Below, piece by piece: positions 8,373 through 16,502 of a stretch of 64,000 bases of DNA. The stretch's first letter is position 1; each line of letters opens with the position of its first letter. Source of the stretch: an uncultured Lachnospiraceae bacterium (lineage in GTDB: Bacteria > Bacillota > Clostridia > Lachnospirales > Lachnospiraceae); the NCBI GenBank assembly GCA_910584965.1, contig CAJUDZ010000007.1, positions 66,938-130,937 on the forward strand. The letters run 5' to 3'. The position numbers were made by a program, and so were the translations under genes. A model generated the notes under the pieces. The model saw only the letters and a list, made by a program, of their open reading frames with translations, made no database searches and was not told where the DNA came from.

Positions 8373-9089
8373 ATGAATATTGCAATGATTTTGGCGGGGG
8401 GTACGGATAACCGGTTTCAGATGAGCGTGCCCAAACAATTTGTCAACGTATATAACCGTCCGGTAATCGTCTATACACTGGAGGCATTTCAAAAACATGA
8501 CGAAATCGATGCGATTATGGTTTCCTGTCTGGACGGATGGCAGGAGATGGTTAAAGCATATGCGAAACAGTTTAATATAACAAAGCTGAAATGGGTTGTT
8601 TCCGGCGGCCGGGACGGACAGGCCTCGGCGAGAAACGGTATTCTGGTATTAAAGGATGAATGCCGCGGAGACGATATCGTGATTCTTCATGATTCGATCA
8701 GGCCTTTTGTCTCGGAAGAAATCATTACCGACAGCCTGCGGGTATGCAGGATACACGATATGGGCGTAGCCGCGGTGCGCACGATGGATACGATTATGCG
8801 GACAGATGATGGGGCGGTAGGAACGCAGAGCATTTCCCGTTATTCGATTATCCGTATTCAGACGCCCCAGGCATACCGGATGGACCGGCTGTGGGATGTT
8901 CACGAAAAGGCCGTGGAAAAAGGAATAACCGGTGAAGTGGACACCAACAGCGTTATTTCAAGACTGGGCGAACCCGTCTATTTTTCAAAAGGCTCCGATT
9001 TGAATATGAAGATCAATACGGTGGAAGACGTGGAGATGTTTAAGGCGCTATACAGAATGCGGCAGGAAGCGGAAAAAGAGAAAATATAA
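8373..9089 (+). CDS. IspD/TarI-like cytidylyltransferase, copy 1 (variant nucleotide loop)
   Basis: This 238-residue protein has the IspD family fold and is paralogous to the next gene. Enzymes of this family transfer CMP from CTP to a phosphorylated polyol or sugar (methylerythritol phosphate in IspD, ribitol phosphate in TarI). Visible motifs are MILAGGTDNRF with VPKQF (residues 5-24), ILHDSIRP near 110 and TPQAYR near 170. The usual GxGxR loop reads GTDNR, so the second glycine is Asp. The Arg and the PKQ lysine remain. ATG 8373 follows GGGGAG by nine bases. Given the location among transferases, a role in activating a polyol or sugar phosphate is more likely than isoprenoid synthesis. Confidence 0.75.
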   Translation: MNIAMILAGGTDNRFQMSVPKQFVNVYNRPVIVYTLEAFQKHDEIDAIMVSCLDGWQEMVKAYAKQFNITKLKWVVSGGRDGQASARNGILVLKDECRGDDIVILHDSIRPFVSEEIITDSLRVCRIHDMGVAAVRTMDTIMRTDDGAVGTQSISRYSIIRIQTPQAYRMDRLWDVHEKAVEKGITGEVDTNSVISRLGEPVYFSKGSDLNMKINTVEDVEMFKALYRMRQEAEKEKI

Positions 9090-9116
9090 AATCGGAAAGG
9101 AAACAGCGGTTTACCA

Positions 9117-9827
9117 ATGAATATAGCACTTTTACTGGCTGGAGGCAGCGGGACGAGAACGGAACAGGATGTGCCCAAACAGTTTTTTAATGTATATGAA
9201 AAACCCATTATCATTTATACGCTGGAGGCGTTCCAGAAGCATCCGGACATCGACGGCATTATCGTTTCCTGTCTGGAGGGCTGGCACGAAATACTGAGCG
9301 CCTATGCGCGGGAAGCGGGTATTACGAAACTGCGGAAAGTAGTCTGCGGCGGTGAGAACGGACAGGCCTCCGCCAGAAACGCGCTGCGGGAATTAAGAGA
9401 CATCTGCCGGGATGAAGATATTGTGATCATTCATGATGCCATACGTCCGATGGTTTCTGCGGAAATCATTTCCGACTGCATCGTAAAATGTAAACAACAT
9501 GGTTCCGGCCTCGCGGCCATGCGCTGTCAGGAAACAATCGTCGAGACGAACGACGGCATCAAAGGAGATACGGGCATCAGCCGGAATCATATCATGCGCG
9601 TGCAGACGCCCCAGGCATATCGATACGGCGTCGTAATGAATGCGCATGAAAAAGCGCTTGCACAGGGCATTACGAATGCGGTATATACGAATACGCTGAT
9701 GCTGGATCTGGGCGAGACGCTTTATTTTGCGAAGGGCTCCGAGAAAAATCTGAAAATTACAACGATGGAAGATGTGGAGATTTTTAAGGCGCTGCTTCGG
9801 ATGAAGAAGGAAGATTGGGTGAAGTAG
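9117..9827 (+). CDS. IspD/TarI-like cytidylyltransferase, copy 2
   Basis: This 236-residue protein begins 27 bp after copy 1 and shares its blocks (IIYTLEAFQKH, VSCLEGWHEI, GENGQASARNAL, TPQAYR). Here the nucleotide loop is canonical: LLAGGSGTR followed by VPKQF. IHDAIRP near residue 108 is the conserved metal/CTP region. The two genes probably form one transcript from the AT-rich promoter region at about 8.25 kb. Likely product: a CDP-activated polyol or sugar for the CDP-glycerol-type transferases encoded downstream (21.1 and 23.7 kb). The substrate is not readable from sequence. Confidence 0.8.
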   Translation: MNIALLLAGGSGTRTEQDVPKQFFNVYEKPIIIYTLEAFQKHPDIDGIIVSCLEGWHEILSAYAREAGITKLRKVVCGGENGQASARNALRELRDICRDEDIVIIHDAIRPMVSAEIISDCIVKCKQHGSGLAAMRCQETIVETNDGIKGDTGISRNHIMRVQTPQAYRYGVVMNAHEKALAQGITNAVYTNTLMLDLGETLYFAKGSEKNLKITTMEDVEIFKALLRMKKEDWVK

Positions 9828-10257
9828 GCGGAAGAAAGGGCATACATAAACCGCAAAGCAGCTCCGGCGGCGGTTGTTTCTCCGGATGGCATGCCGGAAA
9901 AAGATTGAGAGATTTGACACGATATGATGAGGGAAAGGATCGGGAAAAGAGAGCAAAATATTTCCACTAATATTTTCGGACGCTCTGCCGATATATATTT
10001 CAGTAATAACGTGAAAGCGGTCATGAAAAGATCGCTTCTGAAGCAAGGATTGCGGAGAAGTTGCACGGATGCAGAGATAAGAGTTGGAGTTGGGCCTGTT
10101 ATGTGCATTTGGTTGCGATAGCAGGTTTTTTTGTAAGTGGGAATGAGTATTGTTGTATGTCGAATATTATACATAATCCATATGAAAATAATCTGAAAAA
10201 TAATACTTAAAAATAAAGTATATATATCTTATTTAATATACATGGGAGGACAAAAAG
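9828..10257 (+). other. 430-bp intergenic region with AT-rich cis motif
   Basis: No supported gene is present. Short frames here lack ribosome-binding sites and conserved features. A small TCCGG/CCGGA hairpin lies near 9890. The 21-base AT-rich motif at 10215-10235 is an exact copy of 8271-8291 and ends 22 bp before the radical SAM start codon, just in front of its GGGAGG ribosome-binding site. The GC content falls in this gap, marking the left edge of the AT-rich island. Confidence 0.6.
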
Positions 10258-11655
10258 ATGAAGATTTTAATGGTTGCTTATGATAATGATTCTTATATTA
10301 CATGGTTTCCGCAAGGGCTGGCTTATTTAGCTTCTGCTGCTCGAAATGCAGGGCATGAAATTGAGGTATACCAACAGGATATTTTCCACTGGCCGGACAG
10401 CCATTTGACGGAGTACTTAGATCAGCATGACTTTGATGTTGTGGAAGTCAGCGTTATAGGAGGATATTATCAATATCGTAAGCTGATGGCTCTTTCTGAA
10501 GCAATTAATGCCTCAAAGAAGAGGGGGGGGCTGAAATATACGATTGGCGGGCACGGACCGGCCGCGGATCCGGAATACTTTTTGCGGAAAACAGGAGCGG
10601 ATGTTGTTGGAATTGGCGAAGGTGAGATCACATTTGTCGAATTAATGGAAGCATTTGAAGGAAAGCGTTCTTTAGAATCGGTGGATGGTATTGCCTATAT
10701 TGATTCCGAAGGAAAATATGTCAGGACAAAAGAAAGAGCGTTGATACAGAATATTGATGAGATTTCATGGCCGGCCTATGATTTATTTGATATGACATAT
10801 TATACGTTGATTCGAATGCCTAATATAAATGCAAACGAGCGGGCAATTCCCATGTTGTCGGGGCGGGGATGTATTTTCAGGTGTAATTTTTGCTACAGGC
10901 TGGATAAGGGATTTCGTCCCAGAAGCGCCAAAAGTATTATAGAAGAAATCGAATTTCTGAAAAAAGAATATAACGTAAAGTATATCTCTTTTTCGGATGA
11001 GCTGCTAATGAGCTCCAGAGAACGTACGCTGGAGTTATGTCAGGCATTTATTGATGCAAAAATCAATGTAAAATGGGATTGTAACGGAAGATTAAATTTT
11101 GCGGATACAGATGTATTAAGCAAAATGAAAGAAGCAGGATGTGTATTCATAAATTACGGAATTGAGTCACTTGATAATGATACGCTGAAAGTGATGCATA
11201 AGGGCCTGACCCGTGACATGATTATCCGGGGTGTGGAGAATACATTAGAGACAGGCATCAGTCCCGGATTAAACATTATTTACGGTAATATTAACGAACC
11301 GATCAGCGCGATTGATGATGCGGTAGAATTTTTACTGAAATATGATGATCATGCACAGATGAGAACAATTCGTCCGGTTACACCGTATCCGGGCAGCGAA
11401 CTGTTTGACTATGCCGTAGAGCATCATTTATTGGAAGGCACAGCGGATTTTTATGAAAATAAGCATGTAAATTCTGATCTTCTTTCGGTAAATTTCACAC
11501 AACATACGGATGAAGAAATATATGATGCACTATATAATGCAAACATGAAATTAATAAAAAAATATCAGGAATTGCAGGCAGAAAGAACAGCCGAGATTTG
11601 TGCTGATTTGTATTTGAACAAAAATGCTGCATTCAGAGGCTTTCGTCAAACTTAA
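10258..11655 (+). CDS. B12-binding-domain radical SAM protein
   Basis: The protein has 465 residues. An N-terminal cobalamin-binding-like domain occupies residues 1-140 (WFPQGLAYLASAARNAGHEI; GADVVGIGEGEITF). A radical SAM core follows, with the cluster motif C205-x3-C209-x2-C212 in GRGCIFRCNFC. YGIESLDNDTLKVMHKG near 305 is the usual radical SAM segment that follows an Asn/Glu-rich strand. This class includes methyltransferases and ring-altering enzymes for unactivated carbons. It opens the AT-rich island directly before LegB, so a C-methylation or rearrangement of a sugar is a reasonable guess. The ribosome-binding site GGGAGG is strong. Confidence 0.85.
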   Translation: MKILMVAYDNDSYITWFPQGLAYLASAARNAGHEIEVYQQDIFHWPDSHLTEYLDQHDFDVVEVSVIGGYYQYRKLMALSEAINASKKRGGLKYTIGGHGPAADPEYFLRKTGADVVGIGEGEITFVELMEAFEGKRSLESVDGIAYIDSEGKYVRTKERALIQNIDEISWPAYDLFDMTYYTLIRMPNINANERAIPMLSGRGCIFRCNFCYRLDKGFRPRSAKSIIEEIEFLKKEYNVKYISFSDELLMSSRERTLELCQAFIDAKINVKWDCNGRLNFADTDVLSKMKEAGCVFINYGIESLDNDTLKVMHKGLTRDMIIRGVENTLETGISPGLNIIYGNINEPISAIDDAVEFLLKYDDHAQMRTIRPVTPYPGSELFDYAVEHHLLEGTADFYENKHVNSDLLSVNFTQHTDEEIYDALYNANMKLIKKYQELQAERTAEICADLYLNKNAAFRGFRQT

Positions 11656-11694
11656 AAGTATAAATTTTATAAAATAAAACGGGAAAATGAAATT

Positions 11695-12672
11695 ATGAAG
11701 GTATTAGTAACCGGTTCAGATGGATTCATAGGAAGCCATCTGACAGAGGAATTAGTAAAAAAAGGATATCAGGTAAAAGCATTTGTATATTACAACTCTT
11801 TTAATAATTGGGGCTGGCTGGATATTTTGCCAAAAGAAATTATGAGGCATGTAGAAATATTTCAGGGAGATATCAGAGATCCCAATGGTGTCGAAGAAGC
11901 TGTAAAGGGTGTCGAAGCGGTATTTCATCTTGCGGCGCTGATTGCCATTCCGTTTAGTTATCATTCGCCGGATACTTATGTTGATACGAATATTAAAGGA
12001 ACTTTAAATGTTTTACAGGCTGCAAGAAAACAGGGAACGGAAAAAGTATTAATTACTTCGACGTCGGAAGTATATGGTACGGCGCAGTATGTTCCCATTG
12101 ATGAAAAACATCCCTTTCAGGGACAGTCTCCTTATTCCGCGACAAAAATAGGAGCGGACAGACTTGCGGAAAGCTTTTACCGTTCCTTTCAATTGCCGGT
12201 AACAATCGTAAGGCCTTTTAATACATATGGTCCAAGACAGTCGGCCAGAGCGGTCATACCGACGATTATCATGCAGCTTCTTGCCGGAAGGACGGAGATT
12301 AATTTAGGTTCTTTAGCGCCAACAAGGGATTTTAATTATGTGAAGGACACGGTAAATGGATTTATAGAAATTTATAAATCCGATAAAACCGTAGGCGAAG
12401 AGATTAATATTGCATCACAGAAAGAAATTTCAATAGGACAGTTGGCGCAGGAACTGATCAGACAAATAAATCCGGGAGCAAGGATTATATGTGATGAGAA
12501 AAGGCTGAGACCTGAAAAAAGCGAAGTAAACAGACTGCTCGGATGTAATGAAAAAATATTGAAGCTGACTGACTGGAAACCTCAGTATTCTTTAGAAGAT
12601 GGATTAAAAGAGACAATAGCGTTTTTGAAAGGTAATCTTGATAAATATAAGGTAGATATTTACAATCTTTGA
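11695..12672 (+). CDS. legB: NAD-dependent 4,6-dehydratase, LegB-like
   Basis: This 325-residue extended SDR enzyme has VTGSDGFIGSHL (residues 5-16) as the NAD loop. STSEVYGTAQ followed by YSATKIGADRL supplies the catalytic Tyr-x3-Lys, and VRPFNTYGPRQS follows. The sequence pattern matches LegB, which makes the 6-deoxy-4-keto sugar nucleotide from GDP-GlcNAc in legionaminic acid synthesis. Support comes from the guanylyltransferase/CBS gene immediately downstream and LegG, LegI and LegF further along. It lies 39 bp after the radical SAM gene and 25 bp before LegX. Related UDP-sugar dehydratases are the alternative. Confidence 0.85.
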   Translation: MKVLVTGSDGFIGSHLTEELVKKGYQVKAFVYYNSFNNWGWLDILPKEIMRHVEIFQGDIRDPNGVEEAVKGVEAVFHLAALIAIPFSYHSPDTYVDTNIKGTLNVLQAARKQGTEKVLITSTSEVYGTAQYVPIDEKHPFQGQSPYSATKIGADRLAESFYRSFQLPVTIVRPFNTYGPRQSARAVIPTIIMQLLAGRTEINLGSLAPTRDFNYVKDTVNGFIEIYKSDKTVGEEINIASQKEISIGQLAQELIRQINPGARIICDEKRLRPEKSEVNRLLGCNEKILKLTDWKPQYSLEDGLKETIAFLKGNLDKYKVDIYNL

Positions 12673-12697
12673 ATAAAAGGAAAGAGCTTGTCAGAAG

Positions 12698-13744
12698 ATG
12701 CGTATAGAAAGTATGTGTATTGAAGAAAACAAAACGATACTTGAAGCAATGCAGCAATTAGATAAAAGTGCGAAGAAGGTATTATTTGTTCATAAAAATG
12801 GCACGTTACTGGCGGCAGTTACCGATGGAGATATACGTAGATGGATATTAAAAAAGGGAGATCTGCACGCATCGGTAAAATGTGTCGCAAATTATCGGCC
12901 TAAATATCTGTATGAGAGTCAGGCTGATCAGGCCTCTCGCCTGATGAAGGAGTTTGGCATAGATGCGGTCCCGATAGTAGACACAAAATTTTTTATGAAA
13001 GATATTGCTTTGAGTAATGTACCGGCGAAGGTTGAAGTGAGCTGTTTTGGAAAGGATATACCTGTAGTTATTATGGCGGGAGGATTGGGAACAAGACTTT
13101 CACCATATACCAATATTCTTCCCAAACCGTTAATTCCTATTGGAGATTATCCGATATCCGAACATGTCATAAACCGTTTCTGCGCATATGGATGTACACA
13201 GTTTTATATGGTAGTTAATTATAAAAGAAATATGATAAAGGCATATTTCGATGAGCTTGAAAAGAAATATATATTGGATTTTATTATAGAAGAAAAGGCA
13301 TTGGGAACAGGAGGCGGAATAAGCCTGCTGAGAGGCAAAATTAAGGATACATTTATTCTTACAAATTGTGATATTTTGATAGAAGATAATCTGGCAAGGG
13401 CGTATGAACAGCATATTAAGTCAGGAAATTTAATCACGATGATTTGTTCTCTAAAAAGTTTTACAATTCCATATGGTGTTGTCAACATTGGAGAAAATGG
13501 GCTGATTGAATCTATGAATGAAAAACCCAATATGTCATTTTTTACGAATACGGGATGCTATTTTGTTGAACCGGAAGTTATAGAAAGCCTGGAATATAAT
13601 GAGCCTGTTGATTTTCCGACAATTATTGAAAATTACATGGAAAAGGGAAAAAAAGTCGGAGTATATCCGATTGGCGAGGAAGCGTGGCTGGATATGGGAC
13701 AAATCGATGAATTGGAGAAAATGAAAATAAGATTGGGATGCTGA
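12698..13744 (+). CDS. ptmE: CBS-domain sugar-1-phosphate nucleotidyltransferase, LegX/PtmE-like
   Basis: The 348 residues divide into a CBS pair (about 1-110, with VTDGDIRRWIL and FGIDAVPIVD) and a nucleotidyltransferase domain from about 123 (VVIMAGGLGTRL, then LPKPLIPIGD). This fusion is characteristic of PtmE/LegX, the glucosamine-1-phosphate guanylyltransferase that starts the GDP-linked legionaminic acid route. DIL near residue 225 carries the metal-binding Asp. The CBS domains suggest allosteric control by a nucleotide. It is followed by a 36-bp gap and then LegG. Confidence 0.85.
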   Translation: MRIESMCIEENKTILEAMQQLDKSAKKVLFVHKNGTLLAAVTDGDIRRWILKKGDLHASVKCVANYRPKYLYESQADQASRLMKEFGIDAVPIVDTKFFMKDIALSNVPAKVEVSCFGKDIPVVIMAGGLGTRLSPYTNILPKPLIPIGDYPISEHVINRFCAYGCTQFYMVVNYKRNMIKAYFDELEKKYILDFIIEEKALGTGGGISLLRGKIKDTFILTNCDILIEDNLARAYEQHIKSGNLITMICSLKSFTIPYGVVNIGENGLIESMNEKPNMSFFTNTGCYFVEPEVIESLEYNEPVDFPTIIENYMEKGKKVGVYPIGEEAWLDMGQIDELEKMKIRLGC

Positions 13745-13780
13745 AGAAGTCTTGCCTGGCTGATAAGGAGTATACGCTAT

Positions 13781-14947
13781 ATGAAAAGAATATGTGTTAT
13801 TACGGCAGCAAGAGCTGAGTATGGATTGTTGTATCCGGTACTGAAAGAAATAGAAAAATGTAAGGAATTCGAGCTTCAGTTAGTAGTCAGCGGGACCCAT
13901 CTGAAAGCGGAATATGGCTATACAAAGAATGAAATTATCAATGATGGATTTTTGGAGTTTGATGAAATAGATATTATAGATGCGGATGGGGAAAATGCGG
14001 ATGTTTCGGAGACGATGTCTAATGCCATATTAAGATTTGCAGGATATTTGACAAAAAAAAGACCTGATATAGCCATTATGCTGGGAGACAGGTATGAGAT
14101 GATGGCTTTTGCCATTGCTCTCATGAATGCCAGGGTTCCCATTGCCCACCTGAATGGGGGAGAAGTAACCGGTGGGCTTTTAGATGAGATGTATCGCCAT
14201 TGCATAACGAAAATGAGTACATTCCATTTTGTGAATTGTGAGAAACACCGGAAAAGGGTTATTCAGCTGGGTGAACCTCCTCAAAATGTATTTAATGTGG
14301 GGGATACATGCGTGGATAATATAAGAAATACAAAGCTAATGTCTCTGGAAGAGCTGGAAAAAGATCTGGGTATTGAGATTAACCCGGAAAAGCTTATTAT
14401 AGTTACATTTCACCCTGTTACGGCAGAGAATAATTCACTGGAACAGCTGGAAAATATGCTTGAAGTTATAAAGCACTATGATTCCTATACATATCTTTTT
14501 ACAAAATCAAATTCGGATAACGAAGGAATATATATCAATCAACGAATTGAAAAATTTACCGCAGAAAACGCCGATTGTTTCCTGGTAGATTCTCTTGGAA
14601 GAGTAAAGTATCTGTCGCTTTTAAATGTTGCAGTTCTGGTTATGGGAAATTCGTCGAGCGGAATTTATGAAGTGCCTTTTTTTCATATACCCACAATTAA
14701 CATTGGGAATCGACAAAAAGATAGAATACATGGTCAGACAGTAATAGACTGTGGAAGCGATGTAAAAGAAATTGATAAAGCTTTTCAGTTATCAAGAAAT
14801 AAAGATTTTATGGATCAATGCAAAATAGAGGAAAATATATTTGGTGACGGACATACGGCCCGTAAGATTATCAGTATCATTGAAAATGTATTGCAGGCGG
14901 AAATGAGTACTGAAAAATCTTTTTATGATGTTGATTTCAATATATAG
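13781..14947 (+). CDS. legG: NeuC/LegG-type sugar-nucleotide 2-epimerase (hydrolysing)
   Basis: This 388-residue GT-B-fold enzyme belongs to the hydrolysing 2-epimerase family. It shows VITAARAEYGLLYPV (5-19), IMLGDRYEMMAFAIA near 106, HLNGGEVTGGLLDE with the catalytic acidic/His region near 125, and GNSSSGIYEVP near 290. In legionaminic acid synthesis LegG releases the 2-epimerised diacylamino-hexose from the nucleotide. The sialic acid enzyme NeuC is the alternative, but the LegB/LegX neighbours favour LegG. It starts 36 bp after LegX with a good AAGGAG site. Confidence 0.87.
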   Translation: MKRICVITAARAEYGLLYPVLKEIEKCKEFELQLVVSGTHLKAEYGYTKNEIINDGFLEFDEIDIIDADGENADVSETMSNAILRFAGYLTKKRPDIAIMLGDRYEMMAFAIALMNARVPIAHLNGGEVTGGLLDEMYRHCITKMSTFHFVNCEKHRKRVIQLGEPPQNVFNVGDTCVDNIRNTKLMSLEELEKDLGIEINPEKLIIVTFHPVTAENNSLEQLENMLEVIKHYDSYTYLFTKSNSDNEGIYINQRIEKFTAENADCFLVDSLGRVKYLSLLNVAVLVMGNSSSGIYEVPFFHIPTINIGNRQKDRIHGQTVIDCGSDVKEIDKAFQLSRNKDFMDQCKIEENIFGDGHTARKIISIIENVLQAEMSTEKSFYDVDFNI

Positions 14948-14955
14948 GGGATAAT

Positions 14956-15840
14956 ATGAGAATATTGTTTATTGGCTGTATTGAGTCTTCTTATGATCAG
15001 CTGCAGCTGCTGATAGATGGTAAGAAGGATGTCGTTGGAGTAATCACGAAAGAGAAGTCGAAAATAAACTCGGATTTTTGTGATTTATCATCCATATGTA
15101 AAAAGAATCATATTCCGTTTATTTATTCGGATAATATTGCAGACGAAAGAACAACGGAGTTTATAAAGAGCTGCAATCCAGATATTGGGTATTGTTTTGG
15201 GTGGTCATGGTTAATTCCAGGCAGGGTATTAAAGATGCCGAAAAAAGGAATCATAGGGAATCATCCGGCAGAGCTTCCATATAACAGGGGAAGACATCCG
15301 ATTGTATGGGCATTGGCGCTTGGACTTGAGAGAACGGCGGCTACTTTTTTTGTAATGAATGAGGAGGCCGATGCCGGAGACATTATTTCGCAGGAGATAA
15401 TACCTATCAACAGAACTGACTATGCCAGAGATCTGTACAATAAAATAAACGAATCTGAATGTAGACAGATATTGGAATTTACAGAAAAATTTGAAAACGG
15501 AACTATAGAATATATTCATCCGGATTTGCAAAGTGGGAATGTATGGAGAAAAAGGGGCGTAAAAGACGGCCTGATCGATTGGAGAATGTCTGCCGAAGCA
15601 ATCTACAATCTGATCAGGGCACTGAGCGAGCCTTATGTCGGAGCAGGATTTTTGCACCGGGAGAAAGAAATAAAAGTCTGGCGGTCGGAAATAATGCCGG
15701 CCAAAGGCTATTGTAATGTGGAGCCCGGGAAAGTAATAAGAATTAACAGTGCGAAAGATTTTATTGTAAAAACATATGATGATTTGATACATATAACAGA
15801 ATGTGCCGGGTTTTATGGAGTAGAAGGAGAATATTTATGA
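14956..15840 (+). CDS. Formyltransferase-family enzyme (sugar N-formyltransferase-like), variant active site
   Basis: The protein has 294 residues with an N-terminal formyltransferase fold (about 1-180) and a C-terminal methionyl-tRNA-formyltransferase-like domain (about 200-290). It shows HPAELP and RGRHPIVWAL near 103-120 and EEADAGDI at 136-143. His103 and Asp139 have the normal 36-residue spacing of the Asn-x-His...Asp triad. The canonical Asn position is Gly101, with Asn102 next to the His. Family members move a formyl group from formyl-tetrahydrofolate to an amino sugar. It starts 8 bp after LegG and overlaps the PIG-L gene by 4 bp. Altered chemistry or another one-carbon donor is possible. 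Confidence 0.75.
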   Translation: MRILFIGCIESSYDQLQLLIDGKKDVVGVITKEKSKINSDFCDLSSICKKNHIPFIYSDNIADERTTEFIKSCNPDIGYCFGWSWLIPGRVLKMPKKGIIGNHPAELPYNRGRHPIVWALALGLERTAATFFVMNEEADAGDIISQEIIPINRTDYARDLYNKINESECRQILEFTEKFENGTIEYIHPDLQSGNVWRKRGVKDGLIDWRMSAEAIYNLIRALSEPYVGAGFLHREKEIKVWRSEIMPAKGYCNVEPGKVIRINSAKDFIVKTYDDLIHITECAGFYGVEGEYL

Positions 15841-16499
15841 ATAAAATCGTGGTTGTTTCACCTCATGTGGACGATGAAACACTGGGAGGAGGTGGGACGC
15901 TCTTAAAATATTCAGCAAATCACGATAAGATATATTGGATTAATGTAACGAATGCCAGAAAAGAATATGGCTATACAGACGAACTTGAGCAACAGGGAAG
16001 AAAAGAAATTGAAACGGTATCGCGGTTATATCATTGTGAAAAAGTTTATGACCTGCAGCTCGAACCGGCAGGACTGCATAAGTATGATATATCTGTTTTG
16101 ATAGATTCCTTTGTTAAGATTTTTCGGGAGATTGAACCGAATACGATTATGCTTCCTTACCCGTATGATGCACACAGTGATCATAGAATTGTTTTTGACG
16201 CAGCTTATACCTGTACCAAAACATTCAGATTTCCTTCCATAAATAAGGTGCTTTGTATGGAAATCATTTCCGAAACAGATAACGCCGTTTCAGATAAGGG
16301 CTTTGTTCCCAATTTTTATGTGAACATTGATGATTATCTGGAAAAGAAGCTTGAAATTTTAGAGGTTTATAAAAATGAAATCGGTTTGCCGCCGTTTCCG
16401 CGAAATCCGGAAGCTGTCAAAGGGCTGGCGGCTTACAGGGCGGCGGCCTGCAACTGCAAATATGCTGAAGCATTCAGAATTTTGAAAGAAATAGGTTAG
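15837..16499 (+). CDS. PIG-L/LmbE family N-deacetylase
   Basis: The 220-residue product has the zinc site of LmbE/PIG-L deacetylases: SPHVDDETLGGGG (residues 8-20) and YDAHSDHRIVFDA near 113-125. The family removes N-acetyl or similar groups from amino sugars, including GlcNAc-linked small molecules. Its ATG overlaps the TGA of the formyltransferase gene (ATGA), so translation is coupled. A deacetylase next to a formyltransferase suggests removal of one acyl group and replacement by another on the same amino sugar. That is inference. Confidence 0.85.
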   Translation: MNKIVVVSPHVDDETLGGGGTLLKYSANHDKIYWINVTNARKEYGYTDELEQQGRKEIETVSRLYHCEKVYDLQLEPAGLHKYDISVLIDSFVKIFREIEPNTIMLPYPYDAHSDHRIVFDAAYTCTKTFRFPSINKVLCMEIISETDNAVSDKGFVPNFYVNIDDYLEKKLEILEVYKNEIGLPPFPRNPEAVKGLAAYRAAACNCKYAEAFRILKEIG

Positions 16500-16502
16500 T
16501 TT

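Noticed and set aside
8373..9827. IspD role in isoprenoid (MEP) synthesis
   Set aside because: Two tandem copies among glycosyltransferases and CDP-type transferases fit polyol/sugar activation better; no other MEP gene is nearby.
9924..10121. A 65-codon frame between the cytidylyltransferase and radical SAM genes
   Set aside because: No ribosome-binding site, no recognisable motif and unusual composition; treated as chance.
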